This document shows, in pieces, positions 1 to 8,095 of a DNA stretch of 64,000 nt (position 1 is the stretch's first letter; each line of letters starts with the position of its first letter). Source of the stretch: Actinoallomurus soli. Its GTDB lineage: Bacteria; Actinomycetota; Actinomycetes; Streptosporangiales; Streptosporangiaceae. The notes beneath the pieces were generated by a model that saw nothing but the letters and a program-made list of their open reading frames with translations, was not told where the DNA came from and searched no databases. Both the position numbers and the translations under genes were made by a program. Location: contig NZ_JAMXMV010000010.1 in NCBI RefSeq assembly GCF_024055715.1, positions 1 through 64,000 of the forward strand. Reading direction: 5' to 3'.

Positions 1-328
1 CCTGACCGCGCGCCCGACCGCGCACCCGAGCCCGGGCCCGCACCGACGCACGCCTGACCGCGCGCCCGACCGCGCACCCGAGCCCGGGCCCGCACCGACG
101 CACGCCTGACCGCGCGCCCGACCGCGCACCCGAGCCCGGGCCCGCACCGACGCACGCCTGACCGCGCGCCCGACCGCGCACCCGGGCCCGGGCCCGGGCC
201 CGCCTGACCGCGCACCCGCCGATCCCGCCGGCCTGACCGCGCACCCGCGCCCGCACCCGCCTGACCGCGTGCCACGCCGGCCCGACCGCGTGCCCCGCCG
301 ATCTCGTCGGCCCGCTTCGCGGGAGGGG
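1..328. repeat. 52-bp GC-rich tandem repeat array, gene-free
   Basis: Near-identical 52-bp units start at 1, 53 and 105, and a fourth starts at 157 and decays after about 30 bases. The unit core CCTGACCGCG recurs out of register at 203, 232 and 260. The array runs off the left edge, so its full size is unknown. It lies just past the stop of the minus-strand sugar-kinase gene. Long open frames here reflect base composition only. A small hairpin (CCCGC-TTC-GCGGG, 311-323) next to the kinase stop may help termination. Confidence 0.9.
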
Positions 329-1261
329 TCAGCCGGTCGTGAGCAGGCGCTCGATCTCCTCGGCCGTGGCGACCCGGCCGGTGCCGCCCTGCCCGCCGAG
401 ACAGATCGAGGCCGCCGCCGCGCCGCCGCGTACGGCCTCCACGAGAGACGCCCCGCGCGCGAGCCGCGCGGTGAGCGCGCCGGCGAAGGCGTCTCCCGCG
501 CCGGTCGCGTCGACGATCTCCGTGGCCGGTACGGCGGGCAGCCACCGCCGGTCCGCTCCGCTCACGAGGTGGACGCCGTCGGCCCCGCAGGTGACCGCGA
601 CGGCGGCCGCGCCCAGGTCGAGGCACACGGTGGCGGCGGCTTCCGGGTCGGTGGTGTCCAGCAGGGCGGACGTGTCTGCGGGGCAGGACGGCAGGACCAG
701 CGCGGCCCGGGGCGCGACCTTCGCCAGGACCGCGCGGGCCTCGCCCGGCGTGGTGAGCCGACCCCGGAAGTTGGGGTCGTACACGACCTTCCCGCGGGCC
801 CCCTCGGCCGCGTGCGCCACGGCGGCGGCGCAGGAGTCCGACAGCGCGGCGGTGATGCCGCTCAGCAGCACGGCCCCGGCCGCGGCGACCGGCGCGCGGT
901 CGACGTCGGCCGGGCCGAGCCGGGACGCGGCGCTGCCCGCGCGCAGGTAGGCGAACGCGCGGGTGCCCAGGGGGTCGGCGCCGACGACGTACGCCCCGGT
1001 GTGCCCAGGCCCGCGCCACATCCAGCGGGTGTCGACGCCGTGCCGGGCGGCGAAGGCGACGAGCCGGTCGCCGAACTCGTCCTCGCCGGTACGCGTCACG
1101 AGGGCGACGTGGGCCCCGGCGGCCGCGGCGGCGACGGCCGCGTTGAGCGCGTCGCCGGAGAAGGAGAGCCGGAAGGTCTCCGCGCTGGTCAGCGGGTCGG
1201 CCGCCGAGAACTCGACGAGCGGCTCGCCGATGACCACGACGTCGGGGGCGCCGCCGGTCAC
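329..1261 (-). CDS. kdgK: PfkB-family sugar kinase, probable 2-keto-3-deoxygluconate kinase
   Basis: 310 aa, a normal length for ribokinase/PfkB kinases. The C-terminal PfkB signature DATGAGDAFAG (about residues 251-261) carries the catalytic Asp and the anion-hole glycines. The N-terminal VVIGEPLVEF and the GDALNAAVAAAAAG stretch are typical of KDG kinases. It would phosphorylate 2-keto-3-deoxygluconate to KDPG in the cytoplasm. The GTG start overlaps the stop of the KDPG-aldolase gene upstream (GTGA), so the two are translationally coupled and form an Entner-Doudoroff/uronate branch. The substrate is inferred mainly from the aldolase partner; another keto-sugar is possible. Confidence 0.85.
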   Translation of the reverse strand: MTGGAPDVVVIGEPLVEFSAADPLTSAETFRLSFSGDALNAAVAAAAAGAHVALVTRTGEDEFGDRLVAFAARHGVDTRWMWRGPGHTGAYVVGADPLGTRAFAYLRAGSAASRLGPADVDRAPVAAAGAVLLSGITAALSDSCAAAVAHAAEGARGKVVYDPNFRGRLTTPGEARAVLAKVAPRAALVLPSCPADTSALLDTTDPEAAATVCLDLGAAAVAVTCGADGVHLVSGADRRWLPAVPATEIVDATGAGDAFAGALTARLARGASLVEAVRGGAAAASICLGGQGGTGRVATAEEIERLLTTG

Positions 1262-1857
1262 TTCGCCGCCCCGAGCAGTTCGCGGACGGCCTTGGCCGGG
1301 TCGGGCGACCTGACCAGGTCCGAGCCGACGCCGACGGCGTACGCGCCCGCCTCCAGGTAGGCCGGGACGTCGGTCAGCGCGATCCCGCCGGTGGGCACGA
1401 TCCGCGCGCCCGGCAGCACCGCGAGGACCGAGCGGAGGTACGCCGGGCCGCCGACGTGCGCAGGGAACAGCTTGGCGATGCCGCGCCCGGCGGCGGCCGC
1501 GACCTCACCGGGCGTGAATCCGCCTTCGAGGAACACCGCCCCGGTCTCGGCGGCGACCGCGCGGACGGCCTCGGCCGGGTAGGGGCTGACCAGGAAGTCG
1601 GCGCCCGTATCGAGGGCGCGGCGGGCGTCTTCGGCCGTCGTGACCGTGCCGGCGCCGAGGACCGCCGCCGGGTGGGCCCGGCGCAGGCCGGCCAGGGCGT
1701 CGGCCCAGCCGGGGGTGGTCGCGGTCAGCTCGATGACGGTGAGCCCGGCGGCCAGCAGCGTCTCGGCCGCCCGTACGGCTCCGTCGGCGTCCGGCGTCCT
1801 GAGCACCGGAACGACCCGGCTCGCGCCGATCGCCCGTTCGATCTCCGCTTGATCCAT
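1258..1857 (-). CDS. eda: KDPG/KHG aldolase
   Basis: 199 aa, the usual size for 2-dehydro-3-deoxy-phosphogluconate aldolase. Visible are the Schiff-base lysine in IAKLFPAH (about K129) and the conserved glutamate in VIELTATTPG (about E43), inside a complete small TIM barrel. It would cleave KDPG to pyruvate and glyceraldehyde-3-phosphate. The ATG at 1857 is preferred over the upstream in-frame start because the protein family begins here and an AGAAAGG-like ribosome site lies a short way upstream. It is the first gene of the eda-kdgK pair. Confidence 0.92.
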   Translation of the reverse strand: MDQAEIERAIGASRVVPVLRTPDADGAVRAAETLLAAGLTVIELTATTPGWADALAGLRRAHPAAVLGAGTVTTAEDARRALDTGADFLVSPYPAEAVRAVAAETGAVFLEGGFTPGEVAAAAGRGIAKLFPAHVGGPAYLRSVLAVLPGARIVPTGGIALTDVPAYLEAGAYAVGVGSDLVRSPDPAKAVRELLGAAK

Positions 1858-1871
1858 TCGCCGGCGCCTTT

Positions 1872-1915
1872 CTGTTCTGCCCTGTTCTGCTGGACGGGAC
1901 GGCGTTCTATAGGAC
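1872..1915. promoter_or_regulatory. eda leader: direct repeats and palindrome, putative operator/promoter
   Basis: Two exact CTGTTCTGC repeats (1872-1880 and 1882-1890) are spaced by one helical turn. Next to them is the near-palindrome GTTCTATAGGAC (1904-1915). Read on the minus strand this contains TATAGA, a good -10 box for eda. The arrangement suggests a regulator controlling the Entner-Doudoroff pair; no regulator gene is adjacent. Confidence 0.4.
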
Positions 1916-1989
1916 GGATGATAAATCAAGAGACATCGCGAAGGACGGCGATTAGGGTCTCGGCCGTTGACCTACCCCCGGGACCGCCC

Positions 1990-2685
1990 ATGACCGAGAT
2001 CCTGCTGGCGGGCGTCGTCGGCTCGACCGCGTACGGCCTGGCCACCGCCGGCTCCGACATCGACCGGCTCGGCGTCTTCGCGGCGCCGACCGACACCCTG
2101 CTCGGGCTGCGCACGCCGCGCGAGTCGGTCGTCACCACCGCGCCCGACCGGACGCTGCACGAGGCCCGAAAGTGGTGCGCCCTCGCGCTCGGCGGCAACC
2201 CGACCGTCATGGAGCTGGTCTGGCTGCCCGACGACCTGTACGAGACACGGACCGCGTTCGGCGACGAGCTGATCGGCATCCGTGCCGCGTTCCTGTCGGC
2301 GAAGCGGGTCCGGCACGCCTACCTCGGCTACGCGGACCGGCAGTTCCGCAAGCTGGAGAACCGCGGGGAGGGCGCCTTCGCCGCCGGCGACCGCCGTCGC
2401 ACGGCCAAACACGCCCGGCACCTGGCCCGGCTCGTCCACCAGGGCCGGGAGCTCTACGCCACCGGGCGGCTGCGCGTCCGCCTCGACGACCCGGACTGGT
2501 ACCACCGCTTCGGCGACCGCGTCGCCGCCGGCGACCTGGAGGCCGCCCGCCGGCTGCTCGCCGGGGCCGAGGCCGACTTCGAACGGATCCGCACCCCGCT
2601 GCCGGACCGCCCCGACGAGGCCCCCGTCGAGGCGTGGCTGCGGGCCGTGCGCGCGGCCCACTACGCGCCCCGGCCGGCTCTGTGA
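1990..2685 (+). CDS. Nucleotidyltransferase-superfamily protein (COG3541-like)
   Basis: 231 aa. Residues 11-25 contain the nucleotidyltransferase signature GSTAYGLATAGSDID (GS followed by DxD), which coordinates Mg-NTP. A second conserved stretch, HEARKWCALALGGNPTVMEL, is typical of predicted nucleotidyltransferases of the COG3541 group, whose substrates are unknown. ATG at 1990 is the only sensible start; no clear Shine-Dalgarno precedes it, so the message may be leaderless or weakly translated. It diverges from eda. Function beyond the fold is not assigned; a role in modifying nucleic acid or a metabolite is possible. Confidence 0.8.
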   Translation: MTEILLAGVVGSTAYGLATAGSDIDRLGVFAAPTDTLLGLRTPRESVVTTAPDRTLHEARKWCALALGGNPTVMELVWLPDDLYETRTAFGDELIGIRAAFLSAKRVRHAYLGYADRQFRKLENRGEGAFAAGDRRRTAKHARHLARLVHQGRELYATGRLRVRLDDPDWYHRFGDRVAAGDLEAARRLLAGAEADFERIRTPLPDRPDEAPVEAWLRAVRAAHYAPRPAL

Positions 2686-2686
2686 G

Positions 2687-3811
2687 TCAGCCGGCGGCGG
2701 GGCCGGCCGGCCGGCGCTCGATCGCGATCGCGGCCGCGTCGTCCTCCAGATGACCTCCAACATGATCGAGAAGGTCCTTCTCGATCCGCGCGACGATGGC
2801 GGCGGGATCCCCGCCCGCCCACCGGCAGAGGCGCTCGGCGAGAGGGTAGAACGTCCCCGTCCGGTCACGGCCCTCGATGATGCCGTCGGTGTAGAGGAGC
2901 AGGATGTCGCCGGGTTCGAAGGCGAACGTCGCGGGCAGGTGGGCGTCGACGCCGAGTTCGCCCAGCCCCAGCGGCGCCCCCGGCTGCTCCGGCCCCAGGG
3001 TCAGGACCCGGTCTCCGCGCAGCAGCAGCGGCGGTGGATGACCGCAGTTGACCACGCGGACGACCGATTCCGTGTCGGGGATCTCGACGATCGCCGCGGT
3101 GACGAAGCACTCCGCGGCATCGAAGTTCGTCTCGGACAGTTCGGCCAGGTTCCGGCAGACGCTGGCCTCGAGGTGGTCCGCGAGGTCCGGGAGGCTGGAG
3201 TGACGGTGCGATGCCTCACGGAAGGCGCACAGGAGCACCGCCGCGTCGCTGACCGAGGCCAGGCCCTTCCCCCGCACGTCACCGATGATCAGGCGGGTGC
3301 CGCCGACCGTACGCGCTGCGGCGTACAGATCACCGCCGATCCGGGCCTCGGCGGCGGCGGCGAGGTACATCGACGCGATCCGCAACGACCCGATCCGGTG
3401 CGGCAGCGGACGCAGGATGACGTGCTGCGCGACCTCCGACACCGACCGGACCTCGCTGAGCTGCCGCTCGTGGCGCTCGCGCAGGTAGCAGAACGCCACC
3501 ACGAACGCCGAGACCACCAGCAACGTGATGATCTGCACCTGATGGTTCATGGTGCCGATGCCGCCGTGCAGGAAGGCGATCAGCACCTGCGCCACCACCG
3601 CCAGCGCGCCGATCGCCCCCGTCATCACGGGACCGCCGAACGACGCCGTGAGCGCGGGCGCCACGACCAGAAGCGGCCCCAGGTGAACACTGGTCGGAGA
3701 CAGGATGTCCACCACGCTGATCAGCACGATGAGCGCGACCGGCACGGCCACCATGGCCTGACCGGGCCGCCATGACGCAAAGACTTGGCGCACGTGGCCG
3801 CCGCGTCTCAC
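2687..3811 (-). CDS. Membrane-bound PP2C/SpoIIE-type serine phosphatase
   Basis: 374 aa with a GTG start. Residues about 18-115 form several membrane helices. Residues about 165-365 are a SpoIIE/RsbU-type PPM phosphatase with the metal-binding motifs GGDLY, IGDVRGKG and LLYTDGIIEGRD. Such proteins dephosphorylate phosphoserine on anti-anti-sigma factors. The position that is often Asp after GGDxY is Ala here, a common variation in actinomycete members. The gene follows the FHA-ABC transporter gene on the same strand after 86 bp, so co-transcription is likely, though no antagonist or STAS gene lies next to it. Confidence 0.87.
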   Translation of the reverse strand: MRRGGHVRQVFASWRPGQAMVAVPVALIVLISVVDILSPTSVHLGPLLVVAPALTASFGGPVMTGAIGALAVVAQVLIAFLHGGIGTMNHQVQIITLLVVSAFVVAFCYLRERHERQLSEVRSVSEVAQHVILRPLPHRIGSLRIASMYLAAAAEARIGGDLYAAARTVGGTRLIIGDVRGKGLASVSDAAVLLCAFREASHRHSSLPDLADHLEASVCRNLAELSETNFDAAECFVTAAIVEIPDTESVVRVVNCGHPPPLLLRGDRVLTLGPEQPGAPLGLGELGVDAHLPATFAFEPGDILLLYTDGIIEGRDRTGTFYPLAERLCRWAGGDPAAIVARIEKDLLDHVGGHLEDDAAAIAIERRPAGPAAG

Positions 3812-3897
3812 GTTCCCAACCTACCCCCGGCGAGCCGGACGTCAGGGTCTGCCGTCACAGCCCGCGGCGGGGCCGCTCCCCCGGCCTTCGCCCCCGG

Positions 3898-6219
3898 TCA
3901 GAGGCGGGTCCGGCGGCCCGGGCGCAGGCGTTCGAGGCGCCACCAGGCGACGATGACGAACACCAGCCCGAGACCGGCCAGCACCCCCATGTCGGTGCCC
4001 CAGGTGGTCGCGTCGGGGTGCCAGAGCCGGTCCACGATCGGCTTGTGCGCCAGGTGCGCGAGGTCGACCGTGGACGCCGCCGCGCCCAGGCCCCAGCGCG
4101 ACGGCGTGATCCAGGCGACCTGCTCCAGGCCGGCCTTGCCCTGCAGCGGCATGAGGGCGCCGCAGAGGATCACCTGGGCCAGGGACAGCAGCACCAGCAG
4201 CGGCATCGTCTTCTCCGACGTGCTGACCGCCGCCGACACCAGCAGGCCCATCGCCATCGACACGACCGCCAGCCCCGCCATCGCCAGGATGAGCTCCGGG
4301 TACGGCGAGGTGAACGCGCCGTGCGCCGGCATCGGGCGGAACGCCAGGCCGATGAGGACGAGCAGCACCGCCTGCACCCCGGTGATCAGGCCGAGGATGA
4401 GGATCTTCGACAGCAGGTAGATCCCGGCGGACAGCCCCGCCGCCCGCTCCCGCCGGTAGATCGGGCGTTCCTTGACGAGTTCGCGCACGGAGTTGGCGGC
4501 CCCGACGAAGCACGCGCCGATGACGAGGGTCAGGAGCACCGACGCCGCGTCGTCGTTCTCACCGGGATCGGTCAGCCCGTGCGGCGCCGGCATCGCCCGG
4601 ATGAGCAGCCCGACGACCAGCGGCAGCACCGCCAGCACGGCCAGGTAGCTGCGGTCCGAGCCGATGACCGCGGTGTAGCGGCGGCAGAGCGTGCCGAGCT
4701 GGGAGATCCTGCCCTGCCGCCGGGGCGGCGGGGCCGGCTGCGGCGGCTCCGGGCGGTGCACCTCGGCGTCGCCGTCCAGGCCCGACAGGACGTAGCGGGT
4801 GTACAGCGGCGCCATCCGGAACTCGGCGGCCCAGTCGCGGTCGGGCTCCCGGTCGAACGCCTGGAAGACCTCGGCCCAGCTCGCCTTGCCGAAGAAGCCC
4901 AGGCCCTCCGCCGGCGGGCCGTAGTAGGCCACCCGGCCGCCGGGGACGAGGACGAGCAGGCGATCGCAGGTGTCCAGGTTCGCGACGCTGTGCGTGACCA
5001 CGACGATCGTCCGGCCGTCGTGGGCCAGGTCGCGCATCATCTCCATGACCGACTTGTCCAGCCCTGGATCCAGGCCGGACGTGGGCTCGTCGAGGAACAG
5101 CAGCGACGGCTTGGTCAGCAGCTCCAGCGCGACGCTCACCCGCTTGCGCTGGCCGCCGGACAGCGCGTCGATCCGCGTCTCCGCGTGCGGGGTCAGGCCG
5201 AGCTCCTCGATCACCTCGTCGACGCGGCGGTTCCGCTCCGCCGCGACCGTGTCGCCGGGGAACCTCAGCTCCGCCGCGTACCGCAGGGCCCGGCGGGTGG
5301 CCAGCTGAGTGTGCAGGATGTCCTCCTGCGGGACGAGGCCGATCCGGTGCCGCAGCTCCGCGTAGTGGCGGTACAGGTCACGGTTGTCGTATCGGACACC
5401 GCCCTCGGTCGCCGGGCGGGTTCCGGTCACCGCGCCCAGCAGGGTCGACTTGCCGGCGCCGCTGGGGCCGATCACTCCCACCAGGCAGCGCTCGGGGATG
5501 GGGAAGCCGACGTGGTCGAGCAGGACCTTCCCCTTGGCGGTCCGTACGGTCAGGTCGTGGGCGACCAGCGACACGTCGCCGGTGTCGATGAACTCCCGGA
5601 GTTCGTCGCCGACGAGCCGAAAAGTGGCCCGCCCGATCCCGACGATGTCACTTTCGGTGAGCGGCGCCGAGGTGATCCTTTTTCCGTTGACGAATGTCCC
5701 ATTGTGGCCGCCGAGATCAACGATCTCGTGTCGGCCGTCGGCCCTTTTCCGCAACTCGGCGTGATGGCGGGAAACGATCAAATCGGAGAGGACGATGTCA
5801 TTGTCCGGAGCGCGGCCGATCCGCAGCGGGCGGGACGGGACGTGAATGACGGAGGTCGGCGCGCGGTCCACGCCGATGCGCGAGTCGAGCGCCGGCGGAA
5901 CCGAACAGGCCACCTGCGGGCCGCTGTCGGCGTTGCCCAGCCGGAAGACGATCTCGCCCTCGATGCCGGCGCGCCGGACCCGCCGCGAGCCGGCGAACGT
6001 ACCGTTCGTACTGCCTAAGTCCTCCAGGAGCCAGCCCTTGTCGTCGGTGCGGAGGACGGCGTGCCGCCAGGACACGCGGGGATCGATGATCGGGACGTCG
6101 GCCGCCGGATCACGGCCGACGGAGTACTGGCCCCCGGGCTGCAGTCTGCGGACGGCCTCCTTGGTCCGCACGACGAGAGCCGGCGGGGCCATCGACGAGA
6201 CAAAGCCCTCGGCCGCCAT
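3898..6219 (-). CDS. FHA-FHA-ABC transporter fusion (Rv1747-like exporter)
   Basis: About 773 aa. Two forkhead-associated domains come first (FHA1 about 15-95 with DLGSTNGTF, FHA2 about 120-200 with SRHHAEL and GGHNGTF). An ABC ATPase follows with Walker A GPSGAGKST, signature LSGGQRKR and Walker B LLFLDEPTSGLD. About six membrane helices of the ABC-2 type occupy 520-760. The architecture matches Mycobacterium Rv1747, an exporter regulated by Ser/Thr kinase PknF through its FHA domains. ATG 6219 is chosen because TACACT (6228-6233) is placed for a leaderless transcript; ATG 6246 and 6192 are alternatives. Substrate unknown; cell-envelope lipids or glycolipids are plausible. Confidence 0.9.
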   Translation of the reverse strand: MAAEGFVSSMAPPALVVRTKEAVRRLQPGGQYSVGRDPAADVPIIDPRVSWRHAVLRTDDKGWLLEDLGSTNGTFAGSRRVRRAGIEGEIVFRLGNADSGPQVACSVPPALDSRIGVDRAPTSVIHVPSRPLRIGRAPDNDIVLSDLIVSRHHAELRKRADGRHEIVDLGGHNGTFVNGKRITSAPLTESDIVGIGRATFRLVGDELREFIDTGDVSLVAHDLTVRTAKGKVLLDHVGFPIPERCLVGVIGPSGAGKSTLLGAVTGTRPATEGGVRYDNRDLYRHYAELRHRIGLVPQEDILHTQLATRRALRYAAELRFPGDTVAAERNRRVDEVIEELGLTPHAETRIDALSGGQRKRVSVALELLTKPSLLFLDEPTSGLDPGLDKSVMEMMRDLAHDGRTIVVVTHSVANLDTCDRLLVLVPGGRVAYYGPPAEGLGFFGKASWAEVFQAFDREPDRDWAAEFRMAPLYTRYVLSGLDGDAEVHRPEPPQPAPPPRRQGRISQLGTLCRRYTAVIGSDRSYLAVLAVLPLVVGLLIRAMPAPHGLTDPGENDDAASVLLTLVIGACFVGAANSVRELVKERPIYRRERAAGLSAGIYLLSKILILGLITGVQAVLLVLIGLAFRPMPAHGAFTSPYPELILAMAGLAVVSMAMGLLVSAAVSTSEKTMPLLVLLSLAQVILCGALMPLQGKAGLEQVAWITPSRWGLGAAASTVDLAHLAHKPIVDRLWHPDATTWGTDMGVLAGLGLVFVIVAWWRLERLRPGRRTRL

Positions 6220-6227
6220 ATCTCGGC

Positions 6228-6233
6228 AGTGTA
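6228..6233 (-). promoter_or_regulatory. Putative -10 box for leaderless FHA-ABC transcript
   Basis: TACACT on the minus strand ends eight bases before ATG 6219. Transcription would therefore begin at or next to the start codon. No convincing -35 hexamer is seen. Confidence 0.35.
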
Positions 6234-6345
6234 GATCGGAAGTCATGAAACGCCCATGACTTCACCATCACTTCGACGTCAAACCATTGACTACTTCCCC
6301 GTCGTGGAATTTGCTGAGGGCCATGGCGACCCCCACCACGGTCTA

Positions 6346-7080
6346 ATGAGCGCGGACGAAAGCGAATGGACCCGCCCGGACGGCCTCCCGCCGCGCCGCC
6401 CGGGCGGCCTGCGCCGGAAACGACGCCGCCCGCGGCCATTGATCATCGTATTGATCATTCTTCTCGTGCTGCTGGGTCTCCTGGTGGGCCTCGACCGGTT
6501 CGCCGCCGCGTACGCCGAGAGCCGCATCGCCGGGGAGGTCCAGAAGCAGGGGTTCGGCGCCCGGCCCGACGTCACGATCGACGGCTTCCCCTTCGTGACC
6601 CAGGTCCTGAACCGTCACTTCCCGCACGCCCGCATGACCGCACGCAACGTACGGGAGGGGCCGGTCACCCTCAGCCTCGTCCAGGGGGACGTGCGCGACG
6701 TGCGCGTCGACTCCGGATTCGCCAAGGGCACCCTCGGCAGGGTGGACGGCACCGCGACCATCGGCTTCGGCGAGCTGGCCAAGGCCGCCGACCAGCCCGG
6801 CGTACGGTTCACGGCCGACGGCCCCGACAAGGTGAAGGGGGACGTCGACCTCGGCATCGGGTCCGGGACGGTGGTCTGGCAGGTGACCAAGGTCGGCCCG
6901 GACCGGATCCGCGTCCACCCGCTGTCGGCCGAGGGGTTCCCCCTCTCCGACCTGGACGAGGACCTCGACTTCACGGTGCCGGTCGGCGGACTGCCGCTCG
7001 GCCTGACGTTCCAGAGCCTGTCGGTCACGAAGAAGGGCGTCGCGCTGCACATCTCCGGCGCGCACATCGCCTTCGGCTGA
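6346..7080 (+). CDS. DUF2993 / LmeA-family lipid-binding protein
   Basis: 244 aa from ATG 6346. After a basic, Arg-rich N-terminus there is one membrane segment (about 30-52, LIIVLIILLVLLGLLVGL), then an extracytoplasmic domain with VTIDGFPFVTQVLNRHF, the hallmark of DUF2993. Mycobacterial LmeA of this family binds phosphoinositides and supports lipomannan elongation. The protein is probably anchored facing outward, binding envelope lipids. It diverges from the FHA-ABC transporter gene, sharing a 126-bp intergenic region, which hints at joint envelope function. The family is clear; the exact ligand is inference. Confidence 0.8.
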   Translation: MSADESEWTRPDGLPPRRPGGLRRKRRRPRPLIIVLIILLVLLGLLVGLDRFAAAYAESRIAGEVQKQGFGARPDVTIDGFPFVTQVLNRHFPHARMTARNVREGPVTLSLVQGDVRDVRVDSGFAKGTLGRVDGTATIGFGELAKAADQPGVRFTADGPDKVKGDVDLGIGSGTVVWQVTKVGPDRIRVHPLSAEGFPLSDLDEDLDFTVPVGGLPLGLTFQSLSVTKKGVALHISGAHIAFG

Positions 7081-7098
7081 GCCGCTTCGAGGCCACCC

Positions 7099-7212
7099 GC
7101 CGGTCGAGACGCGGACGCGATGCCGCGCGCGTCGGGCTGCCGCGCGAGGCCTTGCGCCGGTCGAGACGCGGACGGAATGCCGCGTGCGTCGGGCTGACCC
7201 GCGCGAGGACAC
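7099..7212. repeat. 57-bp direct repeat, two copies
   Basis: Two closely matching 57-bp units (7099-7155 and 7156-7212) both begin GCCGGTCGAGACGCGGACG. A shorter relative of the same start (GCCGGTCGAGGCGCGGG) lies inside the 3' end of the adjacent minus-strand glycosyltransferase gene near 7258. The repeats fill the gap between convergent genes and contain no credible gene. Confidence 0.85.
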
Positions 7213-7252
7213 CCGCCGGATGGGCGCGGGCGGGGAGCTCACGCGCCGGGAC

Positions 7253-8095
7253 TCACGCGCCGGTCGAGGCGCGGGCGCGGGCGGCGCGGGCGTACTGGTC
7301 GTCGAAGCGGCGCGGGAACGGCAGCATCCGGTGCCGCTCCGGCCAGCGTGCGAGCTGGCGGACCGCGTTACAGCCCGCCGCGGTGACGACCCGGTCCACC
7401 CGGGCGAACAGCGGCCACGCCGGGTAGACGTCATGGTGCGCGACCCCCGGCGGCAGGCTGTCCGGGCGGCTCGGCGACACCAGCGTGAACCCCGGTCGCG
7501 CGCCCTCGATCGCCGCGACGTCCAGCGCGTACGAGACGAGCTCCGCCACCTCGGCGGGCGGCCCGGAGTGCACGATCAGCCATCCGCCGGGCGGGACGGC
7601 GACGGCGGGCTCCGGCTCGGGCGGGTCGGCCAGCGTCAGCGGCGCGACGGCGGACGACACCGCCTCCAGGTAGGCGCGGTGCGCCCCGCCGACCGGCTCG
7701 ACCAGCCGGGTCTCGGCGAACTCGAGAGGGTCGGCGGCGAGCAGCGGCCGGTAGGCGTCCCAGCGCAGCAGGCGGGCGAGGTGGACGACCCGGGTGCCCG
7801 CCGGGACGACGGCGGCGCTCAGCTCGCCGGACAGCCCGGCGGGGAACGCGTCGACGACGAACTCGCGCGGCCGCAGGCCGGCCAGGGTCGCCCCGACCCA
7901 GCACGCGAGCCCGTCCCGGTCCAGCCCGGCGGGCGCGGACAGCACCCGGTGGCCGGCCACGACCCGCGGGTCACCGGCGAACGGCGAACCGGTCAGGATC
8001 GTCACCGGCTCGCCGGCCACTCCACGCGTGTGCAGGTAGGCCCGGATGCGGGTGAGGTGCCCGAGCCCCCCGCCCTGCGCGTAGCAGACGATCAA
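7253..8095 (-). CDS. Glycosyltransferase-like protein (GT28/MurG-type fold)
   Basis: 280 aa. The N-terminus LIVCYAQGGGLGHLTRIRAYL has the glycine-rich GGxGH-like loop of GT-B enzymes. The C-terminus has VVTAAGCNAVRQL and a following PFPRRFDDQY, matching the nucleotide-sugar site of GT28-like proteins. A TTG at 8095 is the start because it overlaps the preceding stop (TTGA); longer in-frame extensions are compositional. It is the last gene of the overlapping minus-strand run and probably acts in envelope polysaccharide or glycolipid synthesis. It is short for a full GT-B enzyme, so the first Rossmann domain may be reduced. Confidence 0.72.
   Translation of the reverse strand: MIVCYAQGGGLGHLTRIRAYLHTRGVAGEPVTILTGSPFAGDPRVVAGHRVLSAPAGLDRDGLACWVGATLAGLRPREFVVDAFPAGLSGELSAAVVPAGTRVVHLARLLRWDAYRPLLAADPLEFAETRLVEPVGGAHRAYLEAVSSAVAPLTLADPPEPEPAVAVPPGGWLIVHSGPPAEVAELVSYALDVAAIEGARPGFTLVSPSRPDSLPPGVAHHDVYPAWPLFARVDRVVTAAGCNAVRQLARWPERHRMLPFPRRFDDQYARAARARASTGA

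Noticed and set aside
1-300. Possible CRISPR array in the 52-bp repeats
   Set aside because: The units are directly adjacent without unique spacers, and no cas genes are present. It is a plain tandem repeat.
269-1360. Long plus-strand open frame opposite kdgK/eda
   Set aside because: Arg/Gly-rich composition with no domain; it is the antisense shadow of clear kdgK and eda genes in high-GC DNA.
3772-6018. 748-codon plus-strand open frame opposite the FHA-ABC gene
   Set aside because: The minus strand has unmistakable FHA and ABC motifs; the plus frame is low-complexity Arg/Gln/His-rich shadow.
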